Positions 23,726-37,737 of a stretch of DNA of 64,000 nt are shown one piece after another (the first letter of the stretch is position 1; every line of letters starts with the position of its first letter). This DNA is from Platynereis dumerilii (taxonomy: Eukaryota > Annelida > Polychaeta > Phyllodocida > Nereididae), in assembly GCA_026936325.1 (NCBI GenBank), contig JAPTHN010000003.1, forward strand, positions 82,201,006 through 82,265,005, given 5' to 3'. Position numbers and translations under genes: made by a program. The notes beneath the pieces are model-generated. The model made no database searches, was not told where the DNA came from, and saw nothing but the letters and a program-made list of their open reading frames with translations.

Positions 23726-25893
23726 GGGTGAAAGCACAGTAAAGGCCTCAATTGCGTTTTGATCAGATAAAAGTAAATTTAGGGTCCTAGAAACCAATTT
23801 CTGACATAAAGAAGAAACAGTGCAGTATTTAAGCTTGATCAACAAGTAAATGTGAGAAATTTAGGCATTTTTCATGAGCCTACAATTAAAACCATGCTCT
23901 GGGTAGACCTTTAAAGTGGGTGTAATTTGTCAATTTTCGCATGTAACCAGTGGCCCTTTATCTGAAGCACCGCCTATTGCAGCAATGCTGTAGCCTAAAA
24001 TTCAGTTCGCATTCTGCCGGTGACATTATCTGTTTACTGTACCTTCCTGGCCTCTGTAGGGACCATTGGCTGACTTTTCAACATGATGATTATGGCAACC
24101 ATGACGTCCAAAGAAAAGGCCTGCTTGTAACCATATTTTTGCAAATTTACAGTCAGGGGTTCAAAAGGCTGGCTGGAGGGTATTTTTATGTAATAATAAC
24201 CAAATCGGGTGCTTTTGCCTATAGCGGGGCAGATTAGTCATGAATAGGGGAGTAATAGTGCATTTATACATAGAAGCATGAAACTTAGCACACATTTCAA
24301 AAAGGTCTTAAAGAAAATATTTAGATAGGGAGCCACTTCAGATTTGACCTAGTTGACCCATGGCAGCCATTTTCCAAAATGGCGGCTAATTTTCTCATTT
24401 TCCTGCTTTCTGTGAAGTGCCTATAGTATTAAAATATCGTAACAGTGCTCATTATTCCTTCTACAGATCTAAAGAACATTATCAATTGATTTCTGGATTG
24501 AACTGAGGAATTTTAGGGTAGTGAGGGTGCATTTTCTTAGAACTGATGAAGAAAATGTATCATTTTCGCGGTTTCCCATAGTTTCGTGGAATCTCAATCG
24601 ATTTTAAAACTGACTAAATATTTGAATTCCTCGTAAGAAGAGCTTTCAAATGAATGGTCGCATCAATAGTTTCTGTGAATTTTTTGTCAAAATTAAAGAA
24701 ACAACAAAATCTTCAAAAATCATTTTATTTTCATTTTTTCCAATTTCGCACCAACTTTACGAAACCCATTGATGCGGGTACTCATTTGAAAGCTCTTCTT
24801 ACAAGGAATTCAAATATGTAATTTATTTTGAGATTAATAGAGAATTGGTGTAACCATCCGTAACCGCGAAATCCAGTGTTCGAATCAATATTTCTAACAA
24901 AAAGGATTCCAACAAGCCGAAAAATAGACCAAGGCTACCAAAAAATGTTGTAGTAATGTACTGAATACTTAGAGAAACAATAAAAAACAATATTTACGTT
25001 TATTCTATTTGTAAGAACTACACAGAAAGCAGCAAAACGGAAGAATTGACCGCCATTTTGGAAAATGGCTGCCAGTAGCCACCTAAGCTAAATCTGAAGT
25101 GGCTCCCTATCCAAATATGTTTGTATAGATGTTTTTTAAGTGTGCTCCAAGTTTCAAGCTTCTATGTATAAATGCACTATTTTTTTACATACCTGCCCCG
25201 CTACTAGATATGATATTGGTTTAATGAATTTCAGCAAAAGACTTCCAATGGCCACTGATGATTGTAAGACACAAGAAGCTTTATTGGCTAAAATTGATGT
25301 CCGTCCATTACGTCCACAACTGATTTTTTGGTAATTTAAATGAATTAAAGACCAGCTAACATGTGAACTGAGATGGAAATGCATGTCTATCTCTCTATGT
25401 ATGCAAGTGAAAAATTTAAAAACACAAAGAATTTAACTTATACACTGGACACCAGGCTAAAAAGTGTATATGTCCGTCCATTACGTCCACAAAAATGTTC
25501 AAATTAGTCTGGGGACTGATGTTTGGAGTTCTGGATTGTCACGAATAAAGCAGGGATACCATGTTTAGTGACAAATTTGGATTATTTTAGTGAATGCTGA
25601 CAAGGCTCAAAAATTTAATTGGTCAGAGTTCATGCAAACTGTCCATATCACATCTGCGAAAACTGTCGAAAAGCCAAAGGTCCATTTCAGCAGAAAAACC
25701 TAGATTTTCATGGAAGTTTCATAATGTAGTTCATAGCAGCCCAGCAAATGCCTGTCTTGATTTATTAGACAAACATAATTCTGTATTCTATACATTATTA
25801 GGTTTAAAATGATGTACTACACTTGCAATTCTGATGAAAATACTTATTAGGTCATAGGGGCCAAATATTGAGGCGCTTACTGTGCTTTCACCC
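23726..25893. mobile_element. 2.2-kb TIR element with ATAA duplication
   Basis: The ends share GGGTGAAAGCACAGTAA in inverse orientation and continue with about 24 of 26 matches. ATAA flanks both sides exactly (23722-23725 and 25894-25897). No transposase is recognisable inside. A 21-nt GTCCGTCCATTACGTCCACA-type motif occurs twice (near 25298 and 25470). A palindromic element (24222-25203) has inserted into it. The superfamily is not assigned. Several groups make 4-bp duplications. Confidence 0.7.
24222..25203. mobile_element. 982-bp palindromic element, nested
   Basis: The ends TAGCGGGGCAG and its inverse are followed by arms of about 200 nt that match closely in inverse orientation (GTGCATTTATACATAGAAGC, GGAGCCACTTCAGATTT, CCATTTTCCAAAATGGCGG). 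An inner pair near 24625 and 24810 is inverted as well, so nearly the whole unit folds on itself. CTA flanks both ends (24219-24221 and 25204-25206). There is no coding content. Confidence 0.75.
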
Positions 25894-26069
25894 ATAATAA
25901 TTTCTGCATTCACAAATTTTGTAATGCATCATTAAAGTGTAATTTTTGTGATTTTTCTGTGATTCCGTTACCATGGAATTCATGATCTTAGAGATAGAAA
26001 AAGAGTTTCGAGATCAGAGAGTGACAGAGAAGCTAAAGATCAATTATTCCCAGCTACACTTCACTTGAT

Positions 26070-27127
26070 GTTGCATATCACTGTGGCAGGGTGTGCAATG
26101 TACTGCATATAAAATACATATATATTCACTCACCAGCAAAAGAAACACAACACTTGATTTTAGTTTAATTATTGCAAATACATTTGTTTCGCCAAAACCG
26201 AATTAATAGCATGATTCTATGGCCAAAGAGCATCTTAGTACTAACAGCTTTCAACTGTAAATTTCCTGTCTTTCTTTAGTTCATTTCATCAAACTTTTAC
26301 ATTTTGCCAAGAAAGAAATCTTACATTTTACTACCATTTTAACCTCTGGATTATAGTCCACGTCAGGGCAGACTATCTAACACATGTTGTGATATGTTTA
26401 TCACTTATTGCTTTTTGTAGTGATTGTTACTTTCACTTTTAAAGTTGGTCTTCAATCACAGGCAATCACCTGGCCTTACTGTGCAATGTAATTGAGATAT
26501 TTGTACTCATATCAATTGACTAATTAAATACAGGAGTTTGCCTGAGAATTAATGCAATACAACTTTTTTTTAAATACACATTTTGCTTGAATTTTATTCT
26601 CGAATCTTTAAGTGAGACATGTATGTTGGAAACATCCTGGGAATATGTCACACTAATAACACAATTCAAAAAGCATGAATCTAATCTGTTTTTTTTTTTT
26701 TCATTGTTTCAAAATTGGTAAAACGCAAAATTCTGTTTAAAAAAAAAAAGGTAAAAATACAGGTGATGAAGTGATTTTTTGGTTTTCTGATCGTCCATTA
26801 GGAAGGCTTTGAAATGACATATTCTCTTGGGTTGTAAGATGTGAGGTAACGTCTCTTTTTGAAAATTTTCAAATTTGATATTTAGGGCCAAAGAAAGACA
26901 GGAAAAGGTCGCAGTTGAATGATGTTTGGTACATTATGCTCGTTGACCATATTATATAATCAATGCCATCAATTCAGTTTTAGCCAAAGAAATGCATTTG
27001 CAAAAATATGAATTAAAGCCAAGTATTTCGTATCTTTTGCTGAGTGAATATACAATTAATGTACAATTTGTTTTATCTGCAGGACATTGCACGCCCTGCC
27101 AGAAGCAACCTTCCAGTGATATGCAAC
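26070..27127. mobile_element. 1.06-kb foldback element
   Basis: GTTGCATATCACTG at the left is inverted at 27114-27127. The match continues inward through GCAGGG, GTGCAATGT, TATATTCACTCA, AGCAAAAGA and CCTGTCTTTCTTTGG-type blocks for over 200 nt per arm with moderate divergence. Non-coding. It directly abuts the next palindrome. Confidence 0.7.
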
Positions 27128-27128
27128 A

Positions 27129-27715
27129 GGCAATTCAATAAAGTCCAGTTAACAGATTTTTATACTTGTGTAGCCCTACCATTACACCACAGCTATTTCA
27201 CTGTTTAACAGGGACGAGACCAGGTAAGAGGGGTATCAGACAAGCCATCAACCAAAGCTCAAAGCACAATAGGAGTTGAGCTATGGCAAATTACGTATCA
27301 TGGTGTCGAACGTACACCGTGTGAGCATATGTCAGACTCAGACATCATGACATTTTGCCGTAGCACAACTCCTGTTGCACTTGGAGTTTTGGTTGATGGC
27401 TTGTCTGATACCCCTATTACCTGGCCTCATCCCTAATTAACAATGAAATAGCTCAGGTGTAATGGTATAGGCTACATTACACTCTAAAAAATTTCGGGAC
27501 AAAATTGGTTTTTTAGATTCAAAATGGTTTTTTGAAAAACCAAATTTCAATGCAAAACCAACATGGATTTTTAAAAAAATCCATGTTGGTTTTTTGCATT
27601 GAAATTTGGTTTTTCAAAAAACCATTTTGAATCTAAAAAACCAATTTTGTCTGAAATTTTTTAGAGTGTAGCAGCTTAAGTGTAAAATCTGTAAAGTAAA
27701 CTTCATGGAATTGCC
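27129..27715. mobile_element. Second foldback, interrupted by a MITE
   Basis: The left arm (GGCAATTCAATAAAGT, ACAGATTTT, ACCATTACACC, GCTATTTCA, GGTATCAGACAAGCCATCAA) is mirrored on the right. The right arm is split by the 27480-27668 element. Removing that insertion and one TA restores the symmetry. Confidence 0.65.
27480..27668. mobile_element. 189-bp palindromic MITE
   Basis: Almost perfect inverted halves start CACTCTAAAAAATTTC and contain GGTTTTTTAGATTCAAAATG. TA flanks both sides (27478-27479 and 27669-27670). Very low divergence between the arms shows a recent insertion or strong constraint by gene conversion. Confidence 0.85.
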
Positions 27716-27747
27716 CAACATCTTCTTGAATACAAGCAACTAGGCAT

Positions 27748-29062
27748 ATATTTGAAAAGTGGGGCCAAAAAGGTCCCCGGGAGCAAAAAAGTGAATCTCT
27801 GAATCCTGATAATCTGATATGGCAGATGTTTAGTCCAAGTGGTCCCTGTTACGGAAAAAGTCATTTTGGAGTCAACAGGTCACTGGATTTTTCATGAAAA
27901 TTCACTGAAAAATTAGTAAATTGGTCACGCAATAGTCACAACAGTCACGCCAAGAAACCATCACAACAGTCACAGAAAACAGTCACTTCAGTATTATTTT
28001 GGCTGAAATGTGCAGCATGAACAGTCATGACAGTTCCCTGACCATTCAACATTTTAGTGCTTCACTTGCAGGCTTTTATTTGAAAATTGGGAGCAAAAAC
28101 CTCCCCAGGAGCAAAAAAGTGAATCTCTGAATCCCGATAACCTGATACGGCATATGTTTAGTCCAAATGGTCCCTGTTACGGAAAAAGTCATTTTGGAGT
28201 CCATTGGTCACTGGATTTTTTATGAAAATTCACTGAAAAATTGGTAAATTGGTCACGCAATAGTCACAACAGTCACGCAAAGAAACCATCACAACAGTCA
28301 CAGAAAACAGTTACTTCAGTATTATTTTGGCTGAAATGTGCTGCATGAACAGTCATGAAAGTTCCCTGACGGCCTGACCATTCAACATTTTAGTGCTTCA
28401 CTTGTAGACATTTATTTGAAAAGTGGGGCCAAAAAGCTCCCCAGGAGAAAAAAAAGTGAATCTCTGAATCCTGGTAATGTGATATGGCATATGTTTAGTC
28501 CAAATGGTCCCTGTTACAGAAAAAGTCATTTTGTAGTCAACAGGTCACTGGATTTTTCATGAAAATTCACTGAAAAATTAGTAAATTGGTCACGCAATAG
28601 TCACAACAGTCACGCAAAGAAACCATCACAACAGTCACAGAAAACAGTTACTTCAGTATTATTTTGGCTGAAATGTGCTGCATGAACAGTCATGACAGTT
28701 CCCTGACCATTCAACATTTTAGTGCTTCACTTGCAGGCTTTTATTTGAAAATTGGGACCAAAAAGCTCCCCAGGAGCAAAAAAGTGAATCTCTGAATCCT
28801 GGTAATCTGATATGGCATATGTTTAGTCCAAATGGTCCCTGTTACAGAAAAAGTCATTTTGTAGTCAACAGGTCACTGGATTTTTCATAAAAATTCACTG
28901 AAAAATTTGTAAATTGGTCACGTAATAGTCACAACAGTCACATTAAAAAACCATCACTACAGTCACAGAAAACAGTCACTTCAGTATTATTTTGACTATA
29001 ATGTACTGATATGAACAGTCACGACAGTACCCTGACCATTCAACAACTTAGTGCTTCACTTA
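27748..29062 (+). repeat. Four tandem units of about 330 bp
   Basis: Units begin near 27748, 28074, 28411 and 28740. Each reads TATTTGAAAA, AGCAAAAAAGTGAATCTCTG, GGTCCCTGTTAC, AAAAAGTCATTTTG, a cluster of AACAGTCAC motifs, and TTCAACATTTTAGTGCTTCA. The units are very similar, so the expansion is recent. The last is the most diverged. Confidence 0.9.
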
Positions 29063-29559
29063 TATTAATCTCTTAGAATTTTATCAAGTTACCTTTATGA
29101 CTATGACCATCAGTCAGTTTGGGTGATACAGTGATGAGTTCATAGAGCGTCATGGTTATTCGTTTTTAGAATTACGTGTTTTTTCTTTTTCCATTTTCTC
29201 TAGTCTCTAGAATACATTGCAAGGTTAACAACAAATCAGCCTTCAGCTGTTTTTGGTACCTGTCCATCTTATACTGCAGTAAAATGCCATGGTAATAAAA
29301 TCTGCCTGGGTCTTAGAGAATATATATTATTGATCATGATGATGATTCCAGAGAGCAAGCTGTGACTTTAATTAAAGGTTGATTTAATACTATTACAAAA
29401 AACTAGTTTTGTCTTTGCCTTATTGCATATAATGTTACCAAAACAACAGACACGGAATATGACTTTAAGGCCTATGAAAAAAGCTATAGTTATTGAATAA
29501 CTAGCCCTGCGTTTTGAATGTAATAAATCAATAGCCGAAGTAGTGGAAGTTACCTCATA

Positions 29560-32500
29560 TGGTCTACATGCTTGAAAGTACTACATTCTCAATACTTTTA
29601 GTATAAATAACAATGCATAATTTCATCACCATCACAGTAGTGAAAGTCACATTATAATTCTGAGGTTGTAGATTTAGCAAATGAAAATTTCAAGACTTTG
29701 GATGTCAAAAGGCTGAACATTATTTAGTTAACATAGTTACATACAGTAATTACGGTCACATGCAGTAATGACAGCCACATTACAAGGTCCTACTCTGCAT
29801 GTCTTTTACCTTATAAAGAGTTTCAGATGGCAAAGCATTAATTACTTACCATAGTAAATCCAAATTTTGCACATGAAATTGGAAAAAGTCACTCTCACAG
29901 TGCAAAACATTGCCATAGTCACCGCAAGAAATGAACTACACGTAAAACATGGTCTGTTGGTGTGTTTTCCATCAGTATAATTCTAAAACTGGGGTGTCGG
30001 AAGGCAAGGCATTGTAGGATACCATCGTCACAGCAAAGAAAGTTGTACTACATGATCTATTAGTATAAAATGGCAAGTAATTTAGTCACCAAAGTCACAG
30101 TTATAATGTCAAGTTACAGGGTCTGTCAGAGTGTATGTTTGGCACCAATATATTACAAAATTTGAGTGTCAGAAGGGAAGATGTTATTAGTTATCAAAGT
30201 CACAAACTTTATCTCCATATTGAAAGGCAAGTCATTAATTAGTCACCATAGTCACAGTTATGAATGTCACATTACATGGTCTGTAGGAGTGTACGTTTGA
30301 AACCAGTAAAATTCCAAATTAGTGGTCAGAAGGCAAGGTACAAAGTATTATTCAATTACCATGGTCACAGCAAAGAAAATTGCATTAGATGGTCTTTTAG
30401 TCAAAAATTAGTCACATTCTTTATTTCCATATCGAAATGCAATCATTATTTAGTCACCATAGTCACAGTGTAAAGTAGGTCGGGGCATGCGGCCCCCGTA
30501 ACTTCGAGGTGCGATTTGACCTACTTTCTATGGGCGATTATTTGAATGCTTATGCTCACTGGAAGGGACCACTAGACTCTACTAATAACTAGTGAAACAA
30601 ATGTCTGCCAATTTTAATGAAGGAGTTACGGCCATTTTTGTAAAAAATTTAAAATGGCCTTCTTACCCCACCCATCGGGCAAGAAGCCCCCCTATTCTAA
30701 TCCTATGGCAATTTTTTTGGCGAGCGCATTCAGCCTAAAAGTTATTTCTTAGGGTTCTTCTATCATTTTTAAGGCATTCTGTTCACTTTTTCTGAATTTC
30801 AGAATTTTTCCGTTCATACTTTTATTTTTTGATGTTTTTTGCCCAGTTTCAATTTCGAGCCAATTTTTTTCTATTTTAATTAGCTATTCTATGAAGATTT
30901 AATGTAAAGTACACATTATTAAATGGTTCCTGAAGCAGCTTTGACCCCCCCAGTGAAGGGGGCCCCATGCCCCATATCATGTGGGGCCTCTCGCCCCGAA
31001 CCCACATATTTTAATTTGACCTCTATATTTTGAACTAAAATGCAAAAAACATGATCCAAATCATATTTATGTGATGGTCATAATGTGAAGCAATGCAGAT
31101 ATCCATTATACTTTGAAAAATGTCCGAAGTTATTTCTGACAACCCCTTTCAAAGAAGTAGTCAAAGTTACAAAAACCATGCACATTTTTTTGTTTCTTTA
31201 ATTTCTACTATGGTTTGGTGCTGTTTGCCCTGAAAATTGGTGACGTCACCTAAAACGCCTCTAGCTTCAATCCTATCAATAGATAAATGCACCAAAAATG
31301 TAAGTTTGGATATAAGCCTGGGGGGGCCTCTCACCTAACCCGGGCTTCATGCCCCGACCTACTCTACATGTGTATTTGTGTTTTACACCTCTGCAGCACC
31401 TGAGTGGGGTACATCGAGGCAGGCTAGAATTTTATATGTCTAGGTCTTTTTTCCTCATATGTTGTAATATGTCTGTGTTTGATGCAAAAATGTGATTATG
31501 TTTTCTGTTTTGTTTGAAGGAAATTGGAGTGGATTTGTCAAGTTACAAAGTCAGTAAAAGTAAAATTCCAAAATTAATAAAGTAAAATTCCAAATGAACT
31601 TTCAGAAGGCAGGCAATTATTCAATTACATATTGTACCATAGTCACAGCAAAGAACGTTTTATTAGATAGACTATTGGTTAGGGATTTATCACATACTTT
31701 ATTTCAGTGTCAAAAAAGTAAGTCATTATTTGGTTACCATAGTCAGGTATGAATGTCAAGTTCTGTAGGAGTGTATGGTTGGCACCAGTCAAATTCTAAA
31801 ATTTGGGTGTCAGAAGGGAAGGCATTATTAGATATCATAGTCACAGCAAAGAGTTGTATCACATGGTCTGTTGGGTTGGAATCAGTCACATCACATATTT
31901 AATATAAATATTGGAAGGCAAGTACAGCTGTAGTCTTTAGTCACTATAGTCACAGTAAGGAAAGTTAAGTTACAAGGTCTGTAGCAGTGTGCATGTATGT
32001 TTGCAGCAGTAAAATTTTAATATTTTGGTGTCAGATGGGAAGGCATTATCAGATATCATAGTTACAGCAAATAAAGTTACATGACATGGTCTGTTAGTTT
32101 GGAATCAGTCACATACTTAATATAAATATTGAAGTAATTATTTAGGTCACCATAGTCACAGTCATGAATGTAAAATTAAAATTCTGTAGAAGAGTATGTT
32201 TGGCACAAGTAGAAATCTTAAATTAAAATCAAAGACAAGGTATTATTCAATTGCCATAATCGCATCAAATAAAGTTGCATTACATGGTCTGTTGGATTGG
32301 AATTAGTCACATACTTTACTGCAGTATCAAAGGACAAGCAATTCTTAGTCGCCATATAGTCACAGTAACGAATATCAGGTTACAAAAATAAAGTTGTATT
32401 ACATGGTCTGCTAGATTGGAATTAGTCACCTACTTTATTTCCATTCGAAAGGCAAGTCATTAATTAGTCACCATAGTCACAGTAATGAATGTCACATTAC

Positions 32501-34400
32501 ATGGTCTGTTGGAGTGTATGCTTGGCACTAGTAAAATTAACTGTCTGAAGGCAAGGTATTATTCAATTACTATAGTCACATCATATAAAGTTGTATTATG
32601 GCCTGTTATTTTGTCACTTTTTTTCAATTTTCAATATTCAAAGGCAAGTCATCATTTAGTCACCATAGTCACAGTAATATGTCTAGTTACAAGACATGCA
32701 GACTGTATGTTTGACGTTAATACCTGTCAGAAGGCAAGGTATTATTTGATTATCATAGTCACGCCATAGAAAGTTGTATTATGGCCTGTTAGTTTGGAAT
32801 CAGTCGCCTTTTTTTTCAATTTTCAATATTCAAAGGCAAGTCATTATTTAGTCACCATAGTCACAGTAATATGTCTAGTTACAAGGTCTGCAGACTGCAT
32901 GTTTGATGCTAATAAAATTCTAAAATTAGCTATCAGAAGGCATGCTGTTATTTGATTATTATCGTCACACCATAGAAGGTTGTATTATGGCCTGTTAGTT
33001 TGGAATTAGTCACTTTTTTTTTTCAATATTCAAAGGCAAGTCATTATCTAGTCACCATAGTCACAGTAGTATGTCTAGTTACAAGGTCTGCAGACTGTAT
33101 GTTTGATACTAATAAAATTCTAAAATTACCTGTCAGAAGGCAAGGTTTTATTTGATTATCGTAGTAACACCCTAGAAAGTTGTATTAGATGGTCTGTAAG
33201 TTTGGAATTAGTCACCTATATTTCAATTTTCAATATTCAAAGACAAGTCATTATTTAGTCATCATAGTCACAGTAATATGTCAAGTACAAGGTCTGCAGA
33301 CTGCATGTTTGATGCTAATAAAATTCTAAAATTATGTGTCAGAAGGCAAGGTATTATTTGATTATCATAGTTAACACCCTAGAAAGTTGTATTAGATGGT
33401 CTGTTAGTTTGGAATTAGTCACTTTTTTTTTCGATATCCAAAGGCAAGTCATTATTTAGTCACCATAGTCACAGTAATATGTCTAGTTACAAGGTCTGCA
33501 GACTGTATGTTTGATACTAATAAAATTCTAAAATTACCTGTCAGAAGGCAAGGTTGTATTTGATTGTCATAGTAACACCCTAGAAAGTTGTATTAGACGG
33601 TCTGTTAGTTTGGAATCAATCTAATACTTTATTTCAATATCAAGAGGCAAGACTTTATTTTGGTCAGGAAAATTCCAAAATTTTGGTGTCCGAAGGGATG
33701 GTATTGTTAGGTATCATAGTCACAGTTATGAAAGTTGCATAACATGGTCTGCGGAGTTGCAGTCAATCACATACTTAATAAAAACTATCAAAGCTTAAAG
33801 GCAAGTAATTTTTAAGTTAAAAATATCAAAGCTTGAAGTCAAGTCGTTTTTAAGTCACCATAGTCACAGTAATGAATGCTGCATTACATGGTTTATAGGA
33901 GTGTGTGTTTGGCACTAGTAAAATTCCAGAATTAACTGCGATAAGACAGGGTATTGTTCAATTACCATAGTCAGAGCAAATAAAGTTGCATATCGAAAGG
34001 CAAGTCACTATTTAGTCACCATAGAGTCACTATAGTCACAGTTATGAATTCCATATTACAAAGTCTGTAGAAGTGTATGTTTGGCACCAGTACAATTCTA
34101 TATATCATAGTCGCAGCAAAGAAAGTTGTATTAGATGGTCTGTTAGTTTGGAATTAAATCTAATACTTTATTCCAATATCAGAAGTAAAGACATTATTTT
34201 GGTCAACATAGTCACAGCAATGAATGGCACATTACAAGGTATGAAGGAGTGTATGTTTGGCAGCAGTAAAATTCTAAAATTAACTTTCAGAAGGCTATGT
34301 ATTGTTTAAAAAAAACAAAAATAAAAACATATGGTCTCAGCAAAAAAAATTGTACTAAACAGGCTTTTAGTTTGGAATTAGTCGTACTCATATACTTTAT
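29560..34400 (+). repeat. GTCAC-bearing degenerate satellite, forward
   Basis: The repeat unit is about 195-205 bp in its best preserved part (32460-33660). Order within the unit: AAGGCAAGTCATTATTTAGT, CACCATAGTCACAG, GTTACAAGGTCTGCAGACTG, AAAATTCTAAAATTA, TCAGAAGGCAAGGTATTATT, GAAAGTTGTATTA, GGTCTGTTAGTTTGGAATTA. Towards 29560 the units are more diverged. Interrupted by the element at 30473-31364. Non-coding. Confidence 0.85.
30473..31364. mobile_element. 0.89-kb TIR element inside the GTCAC array
   Basis: AAGTAGGTCGGGGCATG at the left is mirrored at the right with one change in the first bases. TA flanks both sides (30471-30472 and 31365-31366). Internal copies of a GGGGC...CATG...GCCCC motif recur near 30960-31010. 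There is no transposase, so the element is non-autonomous. It entered after the array had formed. Confidence 0.8.
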
Positions 34401-34412
34401 TTTCATATCTAT

Positions 34413-34570
34413 AGGTATTTATTTGAAAAGTGGGGCCAAAATGATCCCCAAGAGCAAAAAAGTAAATCTCTGAATCCGGATAATCTGATATGGCAGATGT
34501 TTAGTTCAAGTAGTCCTTGTTATGGAAAAAGTAATTTTTGGACCAATGGGTCACTGGATTTCTCATGCAA
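34413..34570 (+). repeat. Fifth, isolated copy of the 330-bp unit
   Basis: The first 150 nt of the 27748-type unit recur here (TATTTGAAAAGTGGGGCC, AATCTCTGAATCC, GATATGGCAGATGTTTAG, GGTCACTGGATTT), more diverged. It lies where the GTCAC arrays switch orientation. Confidence 0.8.
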
Positions 34571-34940
34571 ATGCTGCAATTGTGATTCTAATTACTGAGA
34601 CCATGATGGTGAATTATGTCTTGATCTTTGACAATTATATATGTACATAATATCATCAATAACAGTTCCAGACAAGATATTATTAGATGTGTCTTTCATG
34701 ACTGTTACTATAGTAACTAAAAATGAGCCTTTTCCTTGAAATAATATGAATAACGTGACTGTCCCAAAACCTGCACACCATGAAATGTGACTTAAATTAT
34801 CCTGAATATGGTGATTGAAAAGCAGCATTTACCTATTGGCAATCATGTTCCTTTCATCACTGATTCCAAGCCAACAGACCATGTATGTGACTTTTGTGAC
34901 TGTGACTATGGTGATTAAACGATAACCTTTCATTTTTAGC

Positions 34941-35716
<776 letters not shown>

Positions 35717-36980
35717 TTTTCAAAATTATCTTTGAAATGTGACTACTCCGTCGTAGTACTACGATCCCACAGAACATGATATGTGACTTTCATCACTGAG
35801 ACTATGGTGATTAAATGACGAGCTTTGCCCACAATAACAATCGTGTTGATACTGTGATTGATTCAAAACCAAAATACCATGAAATACATTGTACATTATT
35901 GTAACTATGGTGATTAAAAACTAGATTTGCCTTTTGACAGTTATATTAGAATTTGACTGATTCCAGGCTTACAGAACATGAAATACTTTCATTACTGATT
36001 CCAAACTAACATTTAAACCAAGTAACTTTCATAACTGTGATCATGGTGACTAAATGATTGGTCTTACCTGATGAGAGTCATGTTGAAAATGCAGCTGATT
36101 TCAAACCCACAAACAAGGCAGTGTGACTAGTACTGCCATGACTATGATGATGAAACAACTTGATTTACTTTATGGCAATCGTGTGCCTATTTCCAAATCT
36201 ACAGGCCATGAAATGTCACTTTCATTACTGTACCCATGATAATTAAATAACTAAACTGCCTTATAACAATCATGTTGAGACTGTGACTGATTCCAAACCA
36301 CCAGAAAATGAAATGTGACCTTTGTGACTGTGACTATGGTGATTAAATGACTAACCTTTCATTTTCAAAATTATCTTTGAAATGTGACCACTCCAATCCT
36401 ACAGACCATGATTATTATGTGACTTTCATTACTGAGACTATGGTGATTAGATAACAAGCTTTGCCTAAAATAACAACCATGCTAATACTGTGATTGATTC
36501 AAATCAACAGACCATGAAATACTATCTATATACCTATAGATCTTTCTATCCATCTACATTACTGTGACTATTGTGATTAAAAAACTGGATTTGTCTTAAG
36601 ACAATTATGTTGAGAATGTGACTTGTTCCAATATTACACACCATGACATGTGGACTTTCACTACTGCGACTATAATAACTGGATCTGTCTTGAGACAATA
36701 ATGTTGAGAAACTATTTCCGAACTTCAGATCATTTCGTCACTGTGACTATGATGATGAAATAATTTTACTGCGCTATAACAATCATGTTAAGGCTGTTAT
36801 GATTCCAAAGCAAGATATCACGAAATACTTTCATGACAGTGACTATGGTGATTAAATAGCTACCCTCGCCCTTTACTGTGACTATGATGATTATTGAATA
36901 GCCAAACTCACTCGTTGAAAATAATGTTGAGGATGTGACTGAATTGAAACCTACTGTTACCTACAGACCATCAAATATCC

Positions 36981-37112
36981 CTCACATGGGGTAAATGTGT
37001 AACATGTTGAGGACTCCCGCTCTCTCTCCCGTCTCATCAATCAACCCTCGTGAGCGCCCAGAACTGGGCTTAGAAGGTTGCACTTACCATATCTATCTAT
37101 CTATCTATCTAG
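36981..37112 (+). mobile_element. 5'-truncated SINE with TATC tail
   Basis: Shares CCCTCACATGGGGTAAATG, AACATGTTGAGGACTCC, AACCCTCGTGAGCGCCCAGA and CTTACCATATC with the longer copy at 50313-50621, here in the opposite orientation to that copy, followed by (ATCT)n. The tRNA-like head is missing, which is usual for 5' truncation. Confidence 0.8.
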
Positions 37113-37737
37113 CCTTGAATTTGACAATAATATGATAATTTTATGGTTACAAAATCTACAGACCATGAATGTGTGGTAAAGACATCTTATCCAAAGTAAT
37201 TAGTGTAACATTTCATGATCTGTAAGTTTGGAATTACATGTTTGAATTTCTTGCAGTGACAAAAAATTTGAAACTTCTGCAAATGAAAAATTGACAGCGT
37301 ATGTCATGGTAATTTTTTTTATATATGACCATTGATAATGGTAAGAACAGTACTTTTGCCTGGGAAACAGCTCATGAAATTAGACGTTTATTGTTGTGTC
37401 TAATGCCTGATCAATGTTGAGAATGTGACCGATTGAATTGCTACCACAAAATGTGACTGTTATTATTGTGATTATGGTGACTAAATAATGCTTTGTCAAA
37501 AATCTTGAAAATTGCATACCAATGGGACTTGCATTGCAAGATTATGATGATGTGACTGCTATATTATGCATTGCCTTTGAAAATAATGTTGAATTTTACT
37601 GATATTTAATTTATGGATCATGAAATGTGAGTCACTTTTACTCTGATAAAGTTAGTCACCAAAGGCATGGTCATGTTTTCTTTTTGACTGTGCTTGGCTG
37701 TCTTTTCTCTTTTCTGATTCTTTTGTTTATTTTACAT

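Noticed and set aside
27748-29062. CRISPR-like regular repeats
   Set aside because: Units are about 330 bp and nearly identical throughout, with no short repeats separated by unique spacers. The genome is also an animal's.
30473-31364. Host gene suggested by the locally higher GC content
   Set aside because: The segment has mirror ends and TA duplications and no open frame, so it is a small transposon.
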